A stretch of DNA of 64,000 nucleotides from JAKACA01 sp050008715 (GTDB lineage Bacteria; Actinomycetota; Acidimicrobiia; Acidimicrobiales; Bog-793): assembly GCA_050008715.1 (NCBI GenBank), contig JBEKMC010000003.1:17211-81210 (forward strand), given 5' to 3'. The notes below the pieces were generated by a model. The model was not told the DNA's origin. It saw nothing but the letters and a program-made list of their open reading frames with translations, and did no database searches. Of this stretch, positions 60,895-64,000 are shown piece by piece. The number at the start of each line of letters is the position of its first letter. Within the stretch, counting starts at the first letter, position 1. Both the position numbers and the translations under genes were made by a program.

Positions 60895-60918
60895 GGCACT
60901 CGATCGATGAGAGTGCCA
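60894..60918. promoter_or_regulatory. CIRCE element 2 (HrcA operator)
   Basis: TGGCACTC-N9-GAGTGCCA, a second CIRCE dyad with one symmetrical change from the consensus, starting 3 bp after the first. Two operators 28 bp apart suggest cooperative repression. No hrcA gene is in the window. Confidence 0.88.
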
Positions 60919-60963
60919 ACGCTCGGGGACACAACCCGGGCACAAAGGGAGGAAGTAGCAACG

Positions 60964-62586
60964 ATGCCGAAGCTGATCGCTTTCGACGAGCAGGCCCGCC
61001 GGGCGCTCGAGAAGGGCATGAACCAGCTGGTCGACGCCGTCAAGGTGACGCTTGGCCCGAAGGGCCGCAATGTCGTGCTCGAGAAGAAGTGGGGCGCGCC
61101 GACGATCACCAACGACGGAGTATCGATCGCGAAAGAGATCGAGCTCGAGGACCCGTGGGAGAAGGTCGGAGCCGAGCTCGTCAAGGAAGTCGCCAAGAAG
61201 ACTGACGACGTCGCAGGTGACGGCACCACGACCGCCACGGTGCTCGCCGGCGCCATGGTCCGTGAAGGCCTTCGCAACGTCGCCGCAGGAGCCAACCCGA
61301 TGTCCCTCAAGAAGGGCATCGAGGCTGCCGTCGAGACCGCAGTCGCATCAATTCGCGATCTCGCCAAGGAGACCGACTCGAAGGGACAGATCGCTCAGGT
61401 GGCCGGCATCTCCGCCGCCGACACCGAGATCGGCGAGATGATCGCGGAAGCGATCGACAAAGTCGGCAAGGACGGCGTCATCACCGTCGAGGAGAGCCAG
61501 ACCTTCGGTATGGACATGGAGCTCGTCGAGGGAATGCGCTTCGACAAGGGCTACATCTCCCCCTACTTCGTGACCGACCCCGAGCGCATGGAGTCTTCCC
61601 TCGAGGACGTCTACCTCCTCATCGTCGGCTCGAAGATCTCGGCCGTGCGCGACATGCTCCCGGTTCTCGAGAAGGTCATGCAGACCGGCAAGCCGCTCGT
61701 CATCCTCGCCGAGGACGTCGAGGGTGAGGCACTCGCCACGCTCGTGGTGAACAAGATTCGCGGCACGTTCAAGAGCGTGGCCGTGAAGGCTCCTGGGTTC
61801 GGCGAGCGCCGCAAGGCCATGCTGCAGGACATCGCCATCCTCACCGGTGGCCAGGTCGTGACGGAGGAGGTCGGGCTCAAGCTCGAGAACGTCACGCTCG
61901 ACCTGCTCGGGCGCGCCCGCAAGATCGTCGTCACGAAGGACGAGACGACGATCGTCGAGGGTGCCGGCGACGACGCCGACATCAAGGGCCGCATCAACCA
62001 GATCAAGACCGAGATCGACAACACCGACTCGGACTATGACCGGGAGAAGCTGCAGGAGCGCCTCGCCAAGCTGTCAGGCGGTGTGGCTGTCATCAAGGTC
62101 GGTGCTGCTACCGAGGTCGAGCTCAAAGAGAAGAAGCACCGCATCGAGGACGCAGTCTCCACGACGAAGGCAGCCATCGAAGAGGGTGTCGTGCCCGGCG
62201 GTGGCGTCGCACTCCTCCGTGCGCAGACGGCGATCCTGGAGCGGGCCGAGAAGCTCGAAGGCGACGAGGCGACCGGGGCGCGCATCATCGCCCGTGCCGT
62301 CGAAGAGCCGTTGAAGCAGATCGCCGTCAACGCCGGCCTCGAGGGCGGCGTCGTGGTCGAGAAGGTACGCGGCCTCAAGCACGGCAACGGCCTCAACGCC
62401 GCCACGGGCGTCTACGAGGACCTGTTCAAGGCGGGCGTCATCGACGCAGCCAAGGTCACACGCTCGGCGCTCCAGAACGCCGCTTCGATCGCGGCGCTGT
62501 TCCTCACGACCGAAGTGGTCATCGTGGACAAGCCGGAGGAGAGTGCCCCGGCCATGCCGGGCGGCGGTGGGATGGAAGACTTCTAA
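60964..62586 (+). CDS. groEL: 60-kDa chaperonin GroEL
   Basis: A 540-residue chaperonin. The start MPKLIAFDEQARRALEKG, the ATPase motif DGTTTATVLA near residue 86, the signature AAIEEGVVPGGGVALL near 405-420 and the C-terminus PGGGGMEDF are all present. It forms the double-ring folding chamber with GroES and ATP. The tail is of the Gly-Met type, not the His-rich type found in some actinobacterial paralogues. No groES is immediately upstream or downstream, so this is the separate groEL copy typical of actinobacteria. ATG 60964 follows GGGAGGAAG. Expression is from the promoter overlapping two CIRCE elements, with a terminator hairpin after the stop. Confidence 0.97.
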   Translation: MPKLIAFDEQARRALEKGMNQLVDAVKVTLGPKGRNVVLEKKWGAPTITNDGVSIAKEIELEDPWEKVGAELVKEVAKKTDDVAGDGTTTATVLAGAMVREGLRNVAAGANPMSLKKGIEAAVETAVASIRDLAKETDSKGQIAQVAGISAADTEIGEMIAEAIDKVGKDGVITVEESQTFGMDMELVEGMRFDKGYISPYFVTDPERMESSLEDVYLLIVGSKISAVRDMLPVLEKVMQTGKPLVILAEDVEGEALATLVVNKIRGTFKSVAVKAPGFGERRKAMLQDIAILTGGQVVTEEVGLKLENVTLDLLGRARKIVVTKDETTIVEGAGDDADIKGRINQIKTEIDNTDSDYDREKLQERLAKLSGGVAVIKVGAATEVELKEKKHRIEDAVSTTKAAIEEGVVPGGGVALLRAQTAILERAEKLEGDEATGARIIARAVEEPLKQIAVNAGLEGGVVVEKVRGLKHGNGLNAATGVYEDLFKAGVIDAAKVTRSALQNAASIAALFLTTEVVIVDKPEESAPAMPGGGGMEDF

Positions 62587-62613
62587 GCCACAGGCACAGA
62601 GTCACGGTACGAG

Positions 62614-62641
62614 CAAGAGGGGCGCTCCGGCGCCCCTCTTG
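62614..62641. terminator. Rho-independent-type terminator after groEL
   Basis: A perfect 12-bp stem (62614-62625 with 62630-62641) with a TCCG tetraloop, 28 bp after the groEL stop and 28 bp before the convergent L,D-transpeptidase stop. There is only a short T-rich end, so it probably serves both strands. Confidence 0.88.
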
Positions 62642-62668
62642 TCGCGTCCGGGAGCTGGGTCGCCCCGC

Positions 62669-63493
62669 TCAGTAGTCCCGGATGGACGCGTCGCTTCCGA
62701 TGACGATCCTCGGGCGATCGGAGCTGCGCAACCAGTCGAGGACGTGGTCGAGCTGCGAAGGCCGCAGGCTCACGCAGCCGGTCGTCGGGTCGGCGATCCC
62801 GCCGTGGAGGAAGATCGCCGATCCGCGCCCGGGTACGACGGGGACGGTGTTGTACTCGATGAACGCGAAGCTCTGGTAGGCGGTCGTCTCCGTCCAGAGG
62901 GCTTCCGAGTCACCTCCTGTCCAAGCCGGGTACGAGCCACAGGCGATGTGCTTGAACTCGTTGTACCAGCGCGAACTGGGAGCCTCGTCCCACCAGTCCC
63001 CGCAGACGAGGTGGTGGTAGGTGTAGTGCACACCCGGGTTGGGGCCGTTGCCGTACATCACGGGACCGATGCCGAATTCGCCCGCCGGCGTCGTGCCGTC
63101 TCCCTCCACCTTGTGCCCGGAGATGCCGTTCACCCCAAGGCGCGCCGGCCACGGGCCGGCCACTCGTGCCCAGCATCCCGTGCTGCTGCGACGCTGCCAC
63201 AACGTAAGGAGCGCATCGCTCGTGTGGGCACTGCGAGCGTTCACCGTCACGAGCTGGAGTGCCGGACGAGTGGACTTCAGGTCATCGGCGAGGTTCTTCG
63301 GGCACGCATGAGACAAGGCTGAGGTGCCGAGCTTGGGCTCAGCAGATACGACGAGTGGGCGTGCTGGTGACACCCGCTCCACCGCCGCCAGGGCACCTCG
63401 GGCGCCGCCACCAAGACCGGTCGCGACGCCGGCGAGCACGAGCATCACCGTCCCCCACCTCCGAGGCGACGACCGGCCGCGCTTGACGCTCAT
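62669..63493 (-). CDS. L,D-transpeptidase-like exported protein
   Basis: A 274-residue protein. The N-terminus MSVKRGRSSPRRWGTVMLVLAGVATG is a signal peptide or anchor. The C-terminal domain has the YkuD-type active site: IFLHGGIADPTTGCVSL with His230 and Cys240, and a following segment LRPSQLDHVLDWL. L,D-transpeptidases form 3-3 crosslinks in peptidoglycan and act outside the membrane. Extra cysteines (for example GCWARV and HLVCGDWW) may form disulfides. The sequence between 110 and 190 differs from classical YkuD, as in secreted murein-editing homologues in actinobacteria. It is the first gene downstream of groEL on the opposite strand. Confidence 0.8.
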   Translation of the reverse strand: MSVKRGRSSPRRWGTVMLVLAGVATGLGGGARGALAAVERVSPARPLVVSAEPKLGTSALSHACPKNLADDLKSTRPALQLVTVNARSAHTSDALLTLWQRRSSTGCWARVAGPWPARLGVNGISGHKVEGDGTTPAGEFGIGPVMYGNGPNPGVHYTYHHLVCGDWWDEAPSSRWYNEFKHIACGSYPAWTGGDSEALWTETTAYQSFAFIEYNTVPVVPGRGSAIFLHGGIADPTTGCVSLRPSQLDHVLDWLRSSDRPRIVIGSDASIRDY

Positions 63494-63548
63494 CCAGCGA
63501 AGATATCGAGCAGCGCTCCGGGGTTGTCGGCGGCCCGGCCGCGAGGGG

Positions 63549-64000
63549 CTACTTCAGGGTGCCGACGACAACTCCGCCGTCGCCAGAGACGAGCACGCAA
63601 AGCTTGGAGGTCGGACACGACATCTCGTTGGGAGCCCACCCCTTCTTGAGCATGAAGGTGTGCCAGCTCGACGGGCTCGAGGGGTTCGTCGAAATCGAGA
63701 CGAAGCCACCCTTCGGCGACGCCCCGGCGACCGCGCAGAGCTTGGCCGACTCACAGGTGACCGCGGTCACGCCCGCAGACTCCTCTTTCGGAAAGAGGTT
63801 GAACTGCTTGAAGCTCTTGACCCAGGTCTTTCCGGCGGTATCGCCGCTGGAGACGCCGATTCGGGCGTAGCCGGACTCGACGTCGTTGGTCTCGGACACG
63901 ACGCAGAGCCCGGCGCTCGCGCAGGCGACGTGCCAGAGCGAGAATCCCCTCGGGACGTGACTCGGCTGGACGACCCAATGACCGCTCGAGGGATCGGTCG
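63549..64000 (-). CDS. Partial secreted-type repeat protein with C-x5-C motifs
   Basis: The frame is open to the right edge, so the start and most of the gene lie outside. About 150 residues are visible. Three segments follow one pattern about 45-50 residues apart: VACASAGLCVV, VTCESAKLCAV and MSCPTSKLCVL, each with C-x5-C followed by a hydrophobic strand, and between them segments such as TWVKSFKQF or SWHTF. This is the pattern of beta-propeller-like repeats in exported actinobacterial proteins, where each blade is probably stabilised by a disulfide. No catalytic residues are recognisable. Function unknown; it may be a surface or secreted adhesin-like protein. Confidence 0.65.
   Translation of the reverse strand, partial: TDPSSGHWVVQPSHVPRGFSLWHVACASAGLCVVSETNDVESGYARIGVSSGDTAGKTWVKSFKQFNLFPKEESAGVTAVTCESAKLCAVAGASPKGGFVSISTNPSSPSSWHTFMLKKGWAPNEMSCPTSKLCVLVSGDGGVVVGTLK

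Noticed and set aside
1..64000. CRISPR arrays, insertion sequences, prophage, tRNA or rRNA genes
   Set aside because: No regularly spaced repeats of CRISPR type, no transposase, integrase or phage structural motifs, and no tRNA T-loop with matching acceptor ends were seen. The only tandem repeats are the 19-bp array and the 30-bp in-frame repeat.

Overview
The window is very GC-rich DNA with GTG starts, many 4-bp ATGA/GTGA gene overlaps, and actinobacterial families such as a CysO-type sulfur carrier, GpgS, DUF3263, a CU044_5270-type protein and a BTAD regulator. It is best read as a chromosomal segment of an actinomycete-like bacterium (Actinomycetota). An Acidimicrobiia-like lineage is my guess, but no rRNA or other phylogenetic marker is present to settle it. 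I see no tRNA, rRNA, CRISPR array, transposase or prophage gene.

Layout. 1-8.8 kb: the end of a VOC gene, a large BTAD/ATPase/TPR regulator, two secreted proteins around a perfect terminator hairpin, a COG4705-type membrane protein, a DksA-like zinc-finger gene coupled to an N,N-dimethylformamidase-like gene, and an acyl-CoA dehydrogenase. 8.9-19.05 kb: a compact mannoside-utilisation operon (ROK repressor, SIS isomerase, ROK kinase, lipoprotein, two permeases, GH38 alpha-mannosidase, ABC ATPase) behind a clear promoter and a 21-bp palindromic operator. 19-28.4 kb: single genes, including a large GGDEF-EAL protein, an MFS exporter behind an unusual 458-nt leader, and a tandem 19-bp repeat array. 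28.4-38.3 kb: a second GGDEF-EAL protein, an XRE/ATPase/TPR regulator, an ECF sigma factor with its membrane partner, and a divergent TetR/MFS pair. 38.3-49.3 kb: a three-subunit molybdenum hydroxylase, an epimerase-like protein, a sulfatase, an acyltransferase-SGNH protein and a PAS-GGDEF protein. 49.4-57.9 kb: MarR, aconitase, amidase, DUF3263, and the sugar-phosphate genes otsB, otsA and gpgS. 57.9-64 kb: a SAM-I riboswitch in front of a threonine-synthase-like gene coupled to cysO, then an MFS gene, groEL under two CIRCE elements, an L,D-transpeptidase and a partial repeat protein.

The most interesting candidate is the SAM riboswitch - ThrC-like - CysO unit (57.88-59.56 kb). A methionine-sensing RNA controls a PLP enzyme of the threonine synthase family, and that enzyme is translationally coupled to a ubiquitin-like sulfur carrier ending in Gly-Gly. 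This suggests a protein-thiocarboxylate route to homocysteine, with O-phosphohomoserine as the likely acceptor. Next are the mannoside operon, whose GmhA-like isomerase may replace a normal mannose-6-phosphate isomerase, the structured leader with a nine-codon peptide before the MFS gene, and the 11-bp-phased direct repeats that resemble SARP operators close to a BTAD-domain regulator. Functions are inferred from motifs read by eye; no database search was run.
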